64,000 bases of DNA from positions 496,001-560,000 of the forward strand of contig NZ_JAIUDA010000003.1 of the NCBI RefSeq assembly GCF_020179835.1. The letters are read 5' to 3'. Positions 26,093 to 35,543 of this stretch are shown here, one piece after another; the stretch's first letter is position 1; every line of letters begins with the position of its first letter. Below the pieces are notes generated by a model that did not search any database, was not told the DNA's origin, and worked only from the letters and a program-made list of their open reading frames with translations. The translations under genes were made by a program, and so were the position numbers. Source of the DNA: Pantoea sp. alder81 (GTDB lineage Bacteria; Pseudomonadota; Gammaproteobacteria; Enterobacterales; Enterobacteriaceae).

Positions 26093-26707
26093 TTAGAGCC
26101 ATTCGCCGTTACGCACGATGCCCACGGCCAGACCTTCAACGGTCAGCGCCTGCTCACGGGTATCGACCACAATCGGCTGAAAATCGGTGTTTTCTGGCAG
26201 CAGATGCACAATGGCACCCTGCTTTTTCCAGCGCTTGACGGTGACTTCGTCATCAATGCGCGCCACCACAACCTGGCCATTACGGACTTCCTGCGTTTTA
26301 TGTACAGCGAGTAAGTCGCCATCCATAATCCCGATGTCTTTCATCGACATACCGCTAACGCGCAGCAAGAAATCGGCAGTAGGCTTAAACAGATTGGCAT
26401 CAACCTGATAATGCGCTTCGATGTGTTCCTGCGCTAGCAACGGTTCACCGGCAGCCACGCGGCCGATCAGCGGCAGCCCTTCGGAGACTTCTTCTTCCAT
26501 CAGCAGGCGGATACCACGTGATGCACCTGAGACAATCTCAATGACGCCTTTACGCGCCAATGCTTTCAGGTGTTCTTCCGCCGCATTGGGCGAGCGAAAA
26601 CCCAGTTGCGCAGCAATTTCCGCACGCGTTGGCGGCATGCCGGTCTGGTTGATATGGTCGCGAATCAGATCATAGACCTGTTGCTGCCTTGCTGTTAACG
26701 CTTTCAT
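26093..26707 (-). CDS. lexA: SOS repressor LexA
   Basis: This 204-residue protein has the N-terminal helix-turn-helix ([20 protein letters not shown]). The Ala86-Gly87 self-cleavage bond is in GRVAAGEP, and the Ser121 (GMSMKD) / Lys158 (VTVKRWK) catalytic dyad is present. On RecA activation it cleaves itself and releases SOS genes such as uvrA and itself. Two LexA boxes precede it. Its neighbours dinF and dgkA follow the E. coli order. Confidence 0.99.
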   Translation of the reverse strand: MKALTARQQQVYDLIRDHINQTGMPPTRAEIAAQLGFRSPNAAEEHLKALARKGVIEIVSGASRGIRLLMEEEVSEGLPLIGRVAAGEPLLAQEHIEAHYQVDANLFKPTADFLLRVSGMSMKDIGIMDGDLLAVHKTQEVRNGQVVVARIDDEVTVKRWKKQGAIVHLLPENTDFQPIVVDTREQALTVEGLAVGIVRNGEWL

Positions 26708-26715
26708 CCCGCCCC

Positions 26716-26750
26716 CTGGTTGTTTATACAGTCGCTGTGAGTATATACAG
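26716..26750 (-). promoter_or_regulatory. Two tandem LexA boxes of lexA
   Basis: CTGTATATACTCACAG (complement of 26735-26750) and CTGTATAAACAACCAG (complement of 26716-26731) lie 9-43 bp upstream of the start codon. Both are 16-bp SOS boxes in the same arrangement as in E. coli, giving strong autoregulation. Confidence 0.95.
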
Positions 26751-26812
26751 GTATTGGCGAAATGAAAACCAAAACAGAGGGAAAAATCAGCGGTTTGAAG
26801 ATTCTGGAATAC

Positions 26813-27181
26813 CTATCGCAAATGCGACCAGAGCAGCGCGATCCAGACAAACAGAGCCAGTAAGATAGCCAGCAATACCGCCGCTGAGCCCATATCTTTT
26901 GCTCGTCCCGCTAAGGGATGGCGCTCTTGCCCAATGCGATCGACTACCGCTTCAATGGCGCTATTCAGGATTTCAACGATGATCACCAACACCACGGAGC
27001 CAATCATCAGCACTCGGGAAATCACATCGACATCCAGCCAGCAGGCCACCACAATGGCCACCAGTGCAGCAATGGCTTCCTGGCGAAATGCGGCTTCATG
27101 TTGCCAGGCGGCACGCAGGCCCTGCCAGGAATAACCGGCTGCATTCACTATTCTTTGAATACCGGTGACGTTATTTGCCAT
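26813..27181 (-). CDS. dgkA: Diacylglycerol kinase
   Basis: This 122-residue trimeric inner-membrane enzyme has three membrane helices. The active-site segment VEILNSAIEAVVDRIG holds the catalytic and metal-binding glutamates. It phosphorylates diacylglycerol released by osmoregulated periplasmic glucan synthesis, returning it to phosphatidate. It is divergent from plsB, as in E. coli, with 126 bp between the starts. Confidence 0.97.
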   Translation of the reverse strand: MANNVTGIQRIVNAAGYSWQGLRAAWQHEAAFRQEAIAALVAIVVACWLDVDVISRVLMIGSVVLVIIVEILNSAIEAVVDRIGQERHPLAGRAKDMGSAAVLLAILLALFVWIALLWSHLR

Positions 27182-27186
27182 GCTGT

Positions 27187-27214
27187 GGAACCCTTGAGGT
27201 GATTTGGCGTCAAT
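27187..27214 (+). promoter_or_regulatory. Candidate sigma-E promoter of plsB
   Basis: GGAACCC (27187-27193), a 16-bp spacer and TCAAT (27210-27214) resemble the sigma-E consensus GGAACTT-N16-TCAAA. E. coli plsB is known to be activated by sigma-E. The match is imperfect. Confidence 0.4.
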
Positions 27215-27307
27215 GAGTGGGCTGTATGAGATGGTGCAGCCACAGATCTTCGATTTACTTTCTGGTATGCTTGCCGCGCTTTGCTAACAAGAGGCTTTAA
27301 GTTGTCT

Positions 27308-29731
27308 ATGTCAGGTTGGCGTAAACTTTATTACAAACTATTGAATTTACCACTCTCTTTTTTAGTAAAGAGTAAGGTCATTCCGACCGATCCTGTCTCT
27401 GAACATGGGATCGATCCGACTCGTCCAGTGATGTATGTTTTGCCTTACGATTCAAAGGCTGACCTGCTCACATTACGGGCGCAGTGTCTCAACCATGATC
27501 TGCCCGATCCGCTGGCCCCGCTGGAGATCGATGGCACCCTGCTGCCGCGTCATGTGTTTATTCACGATGGTCCGCGCGTGTTCCCCTATTTCGTAGCAAA
27601 TCCTGAGTCCGTGAAGCTATTCCACGACTATCTCGATCTGCACCGCAGTAATCCTGATCTCGACGTACAAATGTTACCGGTTGCGGTGATGTTTGGTCGT
27701 GCGCCAGGACGCGAAATTCAGGGTGAAGACACGCCGCATCTGCGCATCCTTAATGGCATAGAGAAATTCTTCGCCATTCTGTGGCACGGACGTGACAGCT
27801 TTGTGCGCTTCTCGCCGACCGTTTCCCTGCGCCAGATGGCCACGGAGCACGGTACCGATAAGTCGATTGCTCAAAAGCTGGCACGTGTGGCACGCATTCA
27901 TTTTGCGCGTCAACGCCTGGCTGCTGTAGGCCCACGTCTGCCTGCGCGTCAGGATCTGTTCAACAAGCTGCTGCAATCCAAAGCGATTGAAAAAGCGGTT
28001 GAAGATGAAGCGCGCAGCAAAAAAATCTCGCACGAGAAGGCCCAGCAGAACGCCGTTGAGATGATGGAAGAAGTCGCGGCGAACTTCTCGTATGAAGCCA
28101 TCCGCGTGACCGACCGCGTCATGGGCTGGCTGTGGAGCCGTCTCTATCAGGGCATCAACGTCAATGGTGGCGAGCGCGTGCGTCAGCTGGCGCAAGATGG
28201 CCACGAGATTGTGTATGTGCCCTGCCATCGCAGTCACATGGACTATTTGCTGCTCTCTTACGTGCTCTACCATCAGGGTTTGGTTCCGCCTCATATCGCA
28301 GCGGGCATTAACCTGAACTTCTGGCCAGCAGGTCCGATTTTCCGTCGCCTGGGCGCTTTCTTTATCCGTCGTACCTTCAAGGGCAACAAGCTCTATTCCA
28401 CGGTATTCCGCGAATATCTGGGCGAGCTGTTCAGCCGCGGTTATTCGGTAGAGTACTTTGTTGAAGGTGGACGCTCGCGTACGGGCCGACTGCTGGATCC
28501 TAAAACCGGCACACTGTCGATGACATTGCAAGCCATGCTGCGTGGCGGTAGCCGCCCGATTACCTTCGTTCCGATCTACATCGGCTATGAACACGTCATG
28601 GAAGTGGGGACTTACGCCAAAGAGCTACGTGGCGCGGCCAAAGAGAAAGAAAGCTTCCTGCAGATGGTTCGCGGGCTGCGCAAACTGCGCAACCTTGGTC
28701 AGGGCTACGTCAACTTCGGCGAACCCTTGCCGCTGATGAACTACCTGAACAAAAACGTGCCGGAATGGCGTGATGCGATCGATCCGATAGAGCCACTGCG
28801 TCCGGCATGGATGACGCCGACGGTGAATGACATCGCGGCACGTCTGATGGTGCGTATCAACGAAGCCGGTGCCGCCAATGCCATGAACCTGTGCGTCACC
28901 GCGTTGCTGGCTTCACGTCAGCGCTCTTTGACGCGTGAACAGTTGATTGAGCAACTGGAATGCTATACCCAGCTGCTGCGTAACGTGCCTTATTCGCCAG
29001 AAGCGACCGTGCCGGATATGACTGCCGAAGCGCTGCTTGATCACGCCATGGGCATGAATAAGTTCGAGACGGAAAAAGACAGTATTGGCGACATCATCAT
29101 TCTGCCGCGCGAGCAGGCAGTCCTGATGACCTATTATCGCAACAACATTCACCACATGCTGGTCATGCCATCGCTGATTGCCGCTATCGTGCAGCAGCAT
29201 CGTGAGATCAGTGAGGCGGAGTTGCTGCGTCAGGTGAGCCTGGTGTATCCGATGCTGAAGAGTGAGCTTTTCCTGCGTTGGGATAACTCAGAACTGCCAG
29301 GCGTGCTGAATGCACTCTGTGCTGAGATGGCGCGACAGGGTTTGATCACCACGCAGGATGGTCAATTACGCATGAATCCTGTGCGTCATCGCTCGCTGCA
29401 ACTGCTGGCTGCCGGTATCCGTGAAACACTGCAGCGTTTTGCTATCACCTTTGCGATTCTGAGTGCTAAGCCGACGATCAACCGCGGCACGCTGGAGAAG
29501 GAAAGCCGTACGCTGGCGCAACGTCTGTCTGTGTTGCACGGCATTAACGCGCCGGAATTCTTTGATAAAGCAGTGTTTACCACGCTGGTACTGTCGTTGC
29601 GTGATGAAGGTTACATCAGTGATTCGGGCGATGCCGATGCGGAACGCACTCACATTATGTGGCAGATGCTGGCAGAGCTGGTGACCAGCGATGTACGTCT
29701 GACCATTGAAAGTGCAGTAGCCCACGAATAA
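27308..29731 (+). CDS. plsB: Glycerol-3-phosphate acyltransferase
   Basis: This 807-residue inner-membrane enzyme, the same length as E. coli PlsB, makes lysophosphatidate, the first step of phospholipid synthesis. The HX4D motif is His307-Asp312 in [13 protein letters not shown]. Further acyltransferase blocks are [30 protein letters not shown] and [14 protein letters not shown] chose the ATG at 27308 to match MSGW in E. coli. A TTG at 27302 lies at better distance from AAGAGG and could also serve. Confidence 0.98.
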   Translation: MSGWRKLYYKLLNLPLSFLVKSKVIPTDPVSEHGIDPTRPVMYVLPYDSKADLLTLRAQCLNHDLPDPLAPLEIDGTLLPRHVFIHDGPRVFPYFVANPESVKLFHDYLDLHRSNPDLDVQMLPVAVMFGRAPGREIQGEDTPHLRILNGIEKFFAILWHGRDSFVRFSPTVSLRQMATEHGTDKSIAQKLARVARIHFARQRLAAVGPRLPARQDLFNKLLQSKAIEKAVEDEARSKKISHEKAQQNAVEMMEEVAANFSYEAIRVTDRVMGWLWSRLYQGINVNGGERVRQLAQDGHEIVYVPCHRSHMDYLLLSYVLYHQGLVPPHIAAGINLNFWPAGPIFRRLGAFFIRRTFKGNKLYSTVFREYLGELFSRGYSVEYFVEGGRSRTGRLLDPKTGTLSMTLQAMLRGGSRPITFVPIYIGYEHVMEVGTYAKELRGAAKEKESFLQMVRGLRKLRNLGQGYVNFGEPLPLMNYLNKNVPEWRDAIDPIEPLRPAWMTPTVNDIAARLMVRINEAGAANAMNLCVTALLASRQRSLTREQLIEQLECYTQLLRNVPYSPEATVPDMTAEALLDHAMGMNKFETEKDSIGDIIILPREQAVLMTYYRNNIHHMLVMPSLIAAIVQQHREISEAELLRQVSLVYPMLKSELFLRWDNSELPGVLNALCAEMARQGLITTQDGQLRMNPVRHRSLQLLAAGIRETLQRFAITFAILSAKPTINRGTLEKESRTLAQRLSVLHGINAPEFFDKAVFTTLVLSLRDEGYISDSGDADAERTHIMWQMLAELVTSDVRLTIESAVAHE

Positions 29732-29749
29732 CGTGTGGCCTGAAAAACA

Positions 29750-29778
29750 GAAAGGCGACCATCAGGTCGCCTTTTTTT
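29750..29778. terminator. Bidirectional terminator between plsB and ubiA
   Basis: AAGGCGACC, ATCA, GGTCGCC and a seven-T run form a good intrinsic terminator for plsB. The mirror image has a shorter T-rich tail and may stop ubiA transcripts. Confidence 0.92.
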
Positions 29779-29792
29779 ATGGCATCAACGAT

Positions 29793-30677
29793 TCAGAACA
29801 GGTCTATAAACGGCTGAGTATTGAGTAGTACGCCGATAAAGAGCACCAGACCAACGTAGTTATTATTCAGAAAGGCCTGGAAGCAAGGATCGCGCTCACG
29901 TTGAGCAATCAGCTTTTGCTGATACACAAAGAAACCACCCGCCACCAGCAGTGACCAGTAAAATGCACCGTTCAGATTCAACATCAATCCGACCAGCGCC
30001 ATCAGCCCTAGCGTAGCCAGCTGCAGCAGACCAATGATCAACTTATCGAAACGACCAAACAGAATCGCCGTGGATTTCACGCCAATCCTGAGGTCATCAT
30101 CACGATCCACCATCGCATATTGCGTGTCATAAGCCACCGTCCAGCAAATGTTAGCGAAGAACACCAGCCAGCAGACTAAAGGTAAGGACTCACTAACTGC
30201 CGCCCAGCCCATCGGAATCGCCCAGCCAAATGCCGCACCCAATACCACCTGTGGCAGATGGGTATAACGCTTCATAAACGGATAGACCCACGCCAGCGCC
30301 AGTCCACCAAATGACAGCAAAATCGTCATGCGATTCATGGTCAGCACCAGCGCAAACGCCAGCAGGCCGAGCACGACAAACAGGATTTTAGCCTCTTTCT
30401 CCGTCACCACACCGCTCGCCAGTGGTCGTGAGGCGGTACGTTTAACGTGCCCATCGACTTTACGATCGGCATAGTCATTGATCACGCAGCCCGCGGCGCG
30501 CATCACAATGACGCCGAGCACAAACACCACCAGTACAGACAAAGGCGGCACAGCCATGCCTGATAGCCACAGGGCCCACATGGTTGGCCACAGCAGCAGC
30601 AGTGTGCCGATGGGTTTATCGATACGCATCAGGCGGCGATAAGCCTGCCACTTAGTCATGGTTAAGGTTTTTTCCAC
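29793..30677 (-). CDS. ubiA: 4-hydroxybenzoate octaprenyltransferase
   Basis: This 294-residue integral membrane prenyltransferase attaches the polyprenyl chain to 4-hydroxybenzoate in ubiquinone synthesis. The two aspartate-rich motifs are [14 protein letters not shown] and [16 protein letters not shown]. The GTG at 30677 gives an N-terminus aligning with E. coli UbiA; the ATG at 30659 is an alternative. It follows ubiC by 6 bp, so the two enzymes of the first ubiquinone steps share a transcript. Confidence 0.97.
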   Translation of the reverse strand: MEKTLTMTKWQAYRRLMRIDKPIGTLLLLWPTMWALWLSGMAVPPLSVLVVFVLGVIVMRAAGCVINDYADRKVDGHVKRTASRPLASGVVTEKEAKILFVVLGLLAFALVLTMNRMTILLSFGGLALAWVYPFMKRYTHLPQVVLGAAFGWAIPMGWAAVSESLPLVCWLVFFANICWTVAYDTQYAMVDRDDDLRIGVKSTAILFGRFDKLIIGLLQLATLGLMALVGLMLNLNGAFYWSLLVAGGFFVYQQKLIAQRERDPCFQAFLNNNYVGLVLFIGVLLNTQPFIDLF

Positions 30678-30683
30678 AGTCCT

Positions 30684-31202
30684 TTATCCTTGCTCCAGCG
30701 CTCGATACAGCGGCGACGCCGGTAAAAACAGTTCAGTTAACAACAGCGGTTTGCCAGATAAACGCAGGCGTGAGCGACGTCCCCACAAATCATCCACCTG
30801 GCCGGGGTCGATAAAATCGCGGCTCAGCGTTGAAGAGGCGAAAAGATAGCGCCCCAGTGGACGGGTGCCAAGATTTTGCAGCATTTGCTCCGGGCCATTC
30901 AAGGTGCTTTCCGGCACCACGGTGCGCCCAATCAGCCAGGGTTCGCCATCGCCGCACAGCACGATTTCGCGCAACCAGAACTGATCATCGGCGGGCAGAA
31001 ATTCCGCCTCTGGTGCGACTTCGTCAGCGGTAATAAAGCTTTCACGGATCAGTTCCACCGTCACCTGCTGGCAATGCTGCTCGAAGCGACGCGTCATGGA
31101 GTCTTCCTCCAGCAACCAGTCAAGGAGAGGGGGGGAAAGCAAGGGGGAAGTGGCTGGCAGCCAATGCAGTGCGAGTAACTGGCGCAGCGCGTGATGCGAC
31201 AT
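30684..31202 (-). CDS. ubiC: Chorismate pyruvate-lyase
   Basis: This 172-residue cytosolic enzyme cleaves chorismate to 4-hydroxybenzoate and pyruvate and feeds UbiA. The substrate arginine segment [11 protein letters not shown] and the C-terminal glutamate in [13 protein letters not shown] are present, and the length is close to E. coli UbiC (165). The maltose genes that lie between ubiC and psiE in E. coli are absent here. Confidence 0.95.
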   Translation of the reverse strand: MSHHALRQLLALHWLPATSPLLSPPLLDWLLEEDSMTRRFEQHCQQVTVELIRESFITADEVAPEAEFLPADDQFWLREIVLCGDGEPWLIGRTVVPESTLNGPEQMLQNLGTRPLGRYLFASSTLSRDFIDPGQVDDLWGRRSRLRLSGKPLLLTELFLPASPLYRALEQG

Positions 31203-31292
31203 CAGGACATCTCCGGAGAAAAAGTTGCCCTAGTTTAACGCAGAGAATCGGGCGTGGCACTGCTGGTTGTGCCACACCCGGCAGAAGGGGAA

Positions 31293-31703
31293 TTATTCGC
31301 GCTTCAACCGATTGCTATTCGCCAGCCACAGCGTAACCACCAGAATCAAAATGGCCGCCGAATAATAGAGCGTGTCGAACGGATTTTTGTGGTCAACGAT
31401 AATCAGACGAATGATCGCGGTGATACCGATATAAATGAAATAACGCAGCGGGAAGTGATAGCCGGACTGGAAGTATTTCACTATCAGCGCGATAAATTCG
31501 AAATAGAGAAAATAGATAACGATACCTTCGATCAACAGGTATGAAGAAGCCTGCTCACCGGTACTAAACAGCACATTGGCTAAATGAATTGTCTCTTTGC
31601 CAAGAAACACCACCAGGATGACGGCCAACGTCACCAGGCCAATATTCAGAACCCACTGTAATACCGAAGCAATAAGTTGCCCCGGTGCTGATTTTGTTGT
31701 CAT
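31293..31703 (-). CDS. psiE: Phosphate-starvation-inducible protein PsiE
   Basis: This 136-residue inner-membrane protein has four hydrophobic segments, the same length as E. coli PsiE. It shares [16 protein letters not shown] and [20 protein letters not shown] with it. Its function is unknown; in E. coli it responds to PhoB and cAMP-CRP. The ATG at 31703 is used rather than the longer frame. A near-perfect CRP site lies 50 bp upstream, but no clear Pho box is seen before this gene. Confidence 0.94.
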   Translation of the reverse strand: MTTKSAPGQLIASVLQWVLNIGLVTLAVILVVFLGKETIHLANVLFSTGEQASSYLLIEGIVIYFLYFEFIALIVKYFQSGYHFPLRYFIYIGITAIIRLIIVDHKNPFDTLYYSAAILILVVTLWLANSNRLKRE

Positions 31704-31752
31704 TTTTATACGCCTCAAAGTACGGAAACTCTCTGGCGTTATCATGCTGTAG

Positions 31753-31768
31753 TGTGATCAAAATCACA
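31753..31768. promoter_or_regulatory. CRP site upstream of psiE
   Basis: TGTGATCAAAATCACA is a full TGTGA-N6-TCACA dyad centred about 58 bp before the psiE ATG. It lies between psiE and the 3' end of the GntR gene. CRP control of psiE is reported in E. coli. Confidence 0.8.
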
Positions 31769-31773
31769 ATATG

Positions 31774-32472
31774 CTACACATCAACATCCACACAGAGCGC
31801 GTCATAGCGCCAGTACTCACAGTCACAGTCAATCACCCGCTTTTGCTGATCGCGGTTAATGCGTGTAATGAGTAATCCTGGTGTGCCACTGGCGACATTG
31901 AGTGCCGGTGCCGCGCGCGCAGGAAGCGGGCCGGGTAGAATGGTAAAGCGAGCGCCGCCGTAGCGAATTCCATAGCGCTGATCGTAGAGATCGGTGAGTG
32001 AGCGGGTCAGGTCTTCCTCTAACAGGCCGGGAAAGAAGGCCGGATTAAGGTAATGCTCCACGTACAATACCGCGCGCCCATCAATACGACGCAAACGGCG
32101 AATGCGAAAGACGCTGTCCCCTTCTAATAGCTGTAAATGCCGCGCTATCACCAGCTGTGCCGGGACTTCCCGCGCCTCAATTACTTCCGTAATGGCAATC
32201 CGCCCTTGTTCTGCCGCCATGGCATGAAAGTGGCTGTGATGGGCCGGGTTATACACCAGTCGCGGTGGCGCGAGAAACCAGCCACGACGCAGTTCGCGGT
32301 AGATGATGCCCTGCGCTTCCAGCAAGCCCAGCGCCTCACGCAGGGTAATGCGTGTGGTGGAATAGTGTTCACTCAAACTGCGTTCAGCCGGTAAGCGTCC
32401 GCTGGCAAATTCACCGTTTTCAATGCGTTCGCTGAGTGCCGCAGCAATCACATCCACCGTTTTCGACGACAT
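31774..32472 (-). CDS. GntR-family (HutC/UTRA) regulator of the divergent uptake operon
   Basis: This 232-residue protein has a winged helix (LPAERSLSEHYSTTRITLREAL, then GIIYRELRRGWFL) followed by a UTRA effector domain. The proline-rich hinge PRLVYNPAHH lies between them. HutC/PhnF-type members sense small metabolites. It is divergent from the importer operon, like phnR in the Salmonella 2-aminoethylphosphonate cluster. The ATG at 32472 has GAGG eight bases upstream. A triple Pho-box array sits 34 bp upstream, so phosphate limitation probably raises its expression. Confidence 0.88.
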   Translation of the reverse strand: MSSKTVDVIAAALSERIENGEFASGRLPAERSLSEHYSTTRITLREALGLLEAQGIIYRELRRGWFLAPPRLVYNPAHHSHFHAMAAEQGRIAITEVIEAREVPAQLVIARHLQLLEGDSVFRIRRLRRIDGRAVLYVEHYLNPAFFPGLLEEDLTRSLTDLYDQRYGIRYGGARFTILPGPLPARAAPALNVASGTPGLLITRINRDQQKRVIDCDCEYWRYDALCVDVDV

Positions 32473-32505
32473 TTTTTCAGCCTCATTTTGGGGCAAATCT
32501 GCACT

Positions 32506-32534
32506 ATGACAGTTCGATGACTACAATATGACAG
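32506..32534 (-). promoter_or_regulatory. Three tandem Pho-box half-sites toward the GntR gene
   Basis: Read on the minus strand, CTGTCAT (32534-32528), TAGTCAT (32523-32517) and CTGTCAT (32512-32506) repeat with an exact 11-bp period, as PhoB dimers require. CATAGT, eight bases after the second repeat, could be the -10 element of the GntR gene. No other 11-bp-phased array was seen in the window. Confidence 0.7.
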
Positions 32535-32602
32535 GCATATCCCACGCTTTCGCGCGCTGTATCAGCATGTGGAGCTGCGCGTCACACCACATTTCACCAC
32601 CA

Positions 32603-32636
32603 TGGTCATAAAACCTTCATCTGATCGGGCTACATT
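32603..32636 (+). promoter_or_regulatory. PhoB-type promoter of the uptake operon
   Basis: TGGTCAT (32603-32609), AAAA and CCTTCAT (32614-32620) form a degenerate Pho box with the favoured A-rich spacer. It is followed after about ten bases by TACATT (32631-32636) as -10. This is the normal PhoB promoter layout, with a predicted start near 32643, 54 bp before the binding-protein gene. Confidence 0.55.
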
Positions 32637-32696
32637 GGCTCGGTTCTTGCTGGACTAGACCAAGACGTCCCACAACTTACACCCGGAGCAACCGAG

Positions 32697-33758
32697 ATGA
32701 AAGCGTTTATCTCCTCTGTAGTAGCCAGTGCCGTACTGCTTGCGCTGCCCGCCGCGCACGCCGCCGATAACGACCTTGCCGCGCTGGAAAAAGCCGCGCG
32801 TGCTGAGGGCCAGGTCAACAGCGTCGGTATGCCAGACAGCTGGGCGAACTGGAAAGACACATGGAATGACATCAACAGCAAATATGGCCTTAAGCACAGC
32901 GATACCGATATGTCATCGGCGCAGGAGCTGGCTAAATTTGATGCAGAGAAAGAGAACGCCAGCGCCGATATCGGTGATGTGGGCGCCGCTTTCGGTCCGG
33001 TTGCTGTGACCAAAGGGCTGGCACAACCGTACAAACCCACGCATTGGGATCAGATCCCAGGCTGGGCGAAAGACAACGAAGGTAACTGGATGCTGGCTTA
33101 TACCGGCACCATCGCCTTCCTGATCGACAAGCAGCAGGTAAAAGATGCACCGCACAGCTGGGCCGATCTGAAGAAAGGTAAGTATGTGGTGACTATCGGT
33201 GACGTTGGCGTAGCAGCTCAGGCGGCTAACGGCGTACTGGCAGCCAACTACGCGATGGGCGGTGATGAGAAGAACCTGAAGCCAGCCCTGAACTTCTTTG
33301 GCGAACTGGCTAAAGAAGGCCGTCTGGGCGTGACCGATCCGGTGATTGCCAACATCGAGAAAGGCGAAATTCAGGTTGCCGTGGTGTGGGACTTTAACGG
33401 CTTGAACTACCGCGACCAGATTGACAAGAATCGCTACGAAGTGGTGATCCCGTCGGATGGTTCCGTGATTTCAGGTTACACCACCATCATCAACAAATAC
33501 GCCAAACACCCGAACGCCGCCAAACTGGCGCGTGAATACATCTTCTCGGATGCCGGCCAGATCAACCTGGCGAAAGGCTACGCACGTCCGATTCGTGCAG
33601 AGCATTTGACCCTGCCAGCCGACGTGCAGGCCAAACTGCTGCCGCAGTCTGAGTACAAAAATGCCCGCCCGATCAAAGATCAGGCTGCATGGGATAAGAC
33701 TTCAAAAATGCTGCCGCGCCTGTGGCAAGAGAACGTGATCATTAACATGAAGCAGTAA
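32697..33758 (+). CDS. Periplasmic substrate-binding protein of a phosphonate/organophosphorus-type ABC importer
   Basis: This 353-residue protein has a signal peptide ending near AAHA-AD. The mature part is a class II binding-protein fold like 2-aminoethylphosphonate, iron or polyamine receptors (ADIGDVGAAFGP; YTGTIAFLIDKQQV; KGEIQVAVVWDFNGLNY). It would deliver the substrate to the permeases encoded downstream. The ligand is inferred to be a phosphorus compound from the Pho boxes and the phosphatase-superfamily gene that follows; an iron or polyamine ligand cannot be excluded by sequence alone. Two intercistronic hairpins follow. Confidence 0.85.
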   Translation: MKAFISSVVASAVLLALPAAHAADNDLAALEKAARAEGQVNSVGMPDSWANWKDTWNDINSKYGLKHSDTDMSSAQELAKFDAEKENASADIGDVGAAFGPVAVTKGLAQPYKPTHWDQIPGWAKDNEGNWMLAYTGTIAFLIDKQQVKDAPHSWADLKKGKYVVTIGDVGVAAQAANGVLAANYAMGGDEKNLKPALNFFGELAKEGRLGVTDPVIANIEKGEIQVAVVWDFNGLNYRDQIDKNRYEVVIPSDGSVISGYTTIINKYAKHPNAAKLAREYIFSDAGQINLAKGYARPIRAEHLTLPADVQAKLLPQSEYKNARPIKDQAAWDKTSKMLPRLWQENVIINMKQ

Positions 33759-33777
33759 TTTGCACATAACGTGGCGG

Positions 33778-33838
33778 CGTGATTTATCACGTCAACGTAA
33801 AGCAATGATTCTGCTGATAAGTGCGCAATAAATTGCGC
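33778..33838 (+). repeat. Two intercistronic hairpins after the binding-protein gene
   Basis: CGTGAT-TT-ATCACG (33778-33791) and GCGCAAT-AA-ATTGCGC (33823-33838) are perfect dyads without T-runs. Such structures commonly stabilise the upstream binding-protein mRNA and reduce expression of the downstream genes. Confidence 0.5.
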
Positions 33839-33881
33839 CGCTACGCACAGTGCTCGTATTTGAACGATGTAAGGAACGGGA

Positions 33882-34691
33882 ATGAAAACAATCCTGGTGG
33901 TACTGGATGGCCTGAGCAATCAGGTGGCACAGCATGCAATGGGCTATCTGTTTGCCGAATGCAAACAGGGCAACGGCCAATATTACACGCTGACCTGCGA
34001 ACTGCCTTCGCTGTCGCGTCCGCTGTATGAATGCATTCTGACTGGGATTCCGCCGGTGCAGAGCGGCATTATTCATAACGGCGTCAATCGATTGAGCAAT
34101 CAGCGCAGCATCTTCCATTACGCCCGCGCCGCCGGTTTAACCACGGCCGCTGCCGCCTATCACTGGGTGAGTGAGCTGTATAACCAATCCCCGTTCAACA
34201 ATGCGCGCGATCGCCACACCATCGCCCCGGATTTGCCGATTCAATACGGCCACTTTTACTGGGACGACAGTTATCCGGATTCCCACTTGTTTGAAGATGC
34301 CGAGAGCCTGCGTCTCAATCACGATCCGGACTTTTTACTGATCCATCCAATGAATATTGACGATGCCGGGCACAAGCATAGCCTGTCATCGCCGCAATAC
34401 CGCAATCGCGCACGTATGGCTGATGGCTATCTGTCACAGTGGATGCCCGGTTGGCTGGCCGCAGGTTATCAGGTGATCGTGACCGCCGATCACGGCATGA
34501 ACGATGACCGCTCGCACGGTGGCATTTTGCCGGAAGAGACGCAGGTGCCGCTGTTTGTATTTGGCGCAGGCTTCTCACGTCAGCCCGATCTCGAACCGCA
34601 ACAGACTGAACTGTGCGGCATCGTTTGCACGCTGCTGGGCATTGAGCACGATAAACCGGTGTGCCACGGTTTGCTGGCGGAGCCGCGTTAA
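33882..34691 (+). CDS. Cytoplasmic alkaline-phosphatase-superfamily (nucleotide pyrophosphatase-like) hydrolase
   Basis: This 269-residue enzyme has no signal peptide. The metal-ligand motifs of the superfamily are visible: Asp9 (LVVLDG), the nucleophile region LPSLSRP (Ser43/Ser45), Asp160-Asp161 with His164 (DDAGHKHS), Asp203-His204 (TADHGMNDD) and His212 (SHGG). Relatives hydrolyse phosphodiesters, phosphomonoesters or phosphonoacetate. It would act on the imported compound inside the cell and release phosphate or a phosphonate. Its stop abuts the ATG of the first permease, so it is an integral operon member. It is shorter than phosphonoacetate hydrolase PhnA. Confidence 0.85.
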   Translation: MKTILVVLDGLSNQVAQHAMGYLFAECKQGNGQYYTLTCELPSLSRPLYECILTGIPPVQSGIIHNGVNRLSNQRSIFHYARAAGLTTAAAAYHWVSELYNQSPFNNARDRHTIAPDLPIQYGHFYWDDSYPDSHLFEDAESLRLNHDPDFLLIHPMNIDDAGHKHSLSSPQYRNRARMADGYLSQWMPGWLAAGYQVIVTADHGMNDDRSHGGILPEETQVPLFVFGAGFSRQPDLEPQQTELCGIVCTLLGIEHDKPVCHGLLAEPR

Positions 34692-35540
34692 ATGAAGGGC
34701 AAAACCCTCGCCACGCTGTTACTGCTGCCGTTCGCCTTTTTCTGGGTCGCCTTCCAGCTCGCGCCGCTGTTGTGGATCGCCATCAACAGCTTCTGGAGCG
34801 ACATGAACGAGCGCTGGGGTATCGATAATTACACCGATATCCTCACTTCGCCGTTTTATCTGCAGGCGTTTCGCCTGTCGCTGGATATCTCAATCTGGTC
34901 GAGCATTTACGGCCTGCTGATCTCGCTGATCGCTGGCTATTCGCTGCATCAGTTGGGCAGCGGCCGTTTTCAACGCTTCCTGATGTCGTTCACCAACATG
35001 ACCAGCAACTTCGCGGGCGTGCCGCTGGCGTTTGCCTTCGTGATTCTGCTGGGCATGAACGGTTGTCTGACGCTGCTATTGCGCCATTTCGGCATGTTGG
35101 AGGGGTTCAAGCTGTTCTCGCGTGACGGCATGGTGCTGGTTTACACCTGGTTTCAGATCCCGCTCGGCATTCTGCTGCTCTACCCGGCTTTTGATGGCCT
35201 GCGCAAAGATTGGGAGGAGTCCGCCGCACTGCTCGGTGCCAGCCGCTGGCGCTACTGGTGGCACATTGGTTTACCGATTCTGTTCCCGGCGCTGTTGGGC
35301 ACCTTCGTCATTCTGCTGGCCAATGCGCTGGGCGCTTACGCCACCATTTATGCGCTGACCACTGGCAACTTTAACGTGGTGCCGGTGCGTATTGCCGCGC
35401 TGGTATCAGGCGATATCTCGCTCGATCCGAATACCGGCGGTGCGCTAGCGATGTTGCTGGTGTTCATTATGGCGCTGATTACCGTGGTGCAGCAGTATCT
35501 GGTGCGTCGCAGTTATCTCAACGCGAAATCACAGGAGTAG
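34692..35540 (+). CDS. ABC importer permease 1
   Basis: This 282-residue inner-membrane protein has six predicted helices. The EAA loop EESAALLGASRWRYWWHIGLP couples it to the ATPase. It resembles PhnU/PotB-type permeases. The ATG follows the TAA of the hydrolase gene directly, so translation is likely coupled. Confidence 0.9.
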   Translation: MKGKTLATLLLLPFAFFWVAFQLAPLLWIAINSFWSDMNERWGIDNYTDILTSPFYLQAFRLSLDISIWSSIYGLLISLIAGYSLHQLGSGRFQRFLMSFTNMTSNFAGVPLAFAFVILLGMNGCLTLLLRHFGMLEGFKLFSRDGMVLVYTWFQIPLGILLLYPAFDGLRKDWEESAALLGASRWRYWWHIGLPILFPALLGTFVILLANALGAYATIYALTTGNFNVVPVRIAALVSGDISLDPNTGGALAMLLVFIMALITVVQQYLVRRSYLNAKSQE

Positions 35541-35543
35541 AAC

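Noticed and set aside
27674..28594. 306-codon minus-strand frame inside plsB
   Set aside because: Antisense to the acyltransferase core; low-complexity translation without motifs or SD.
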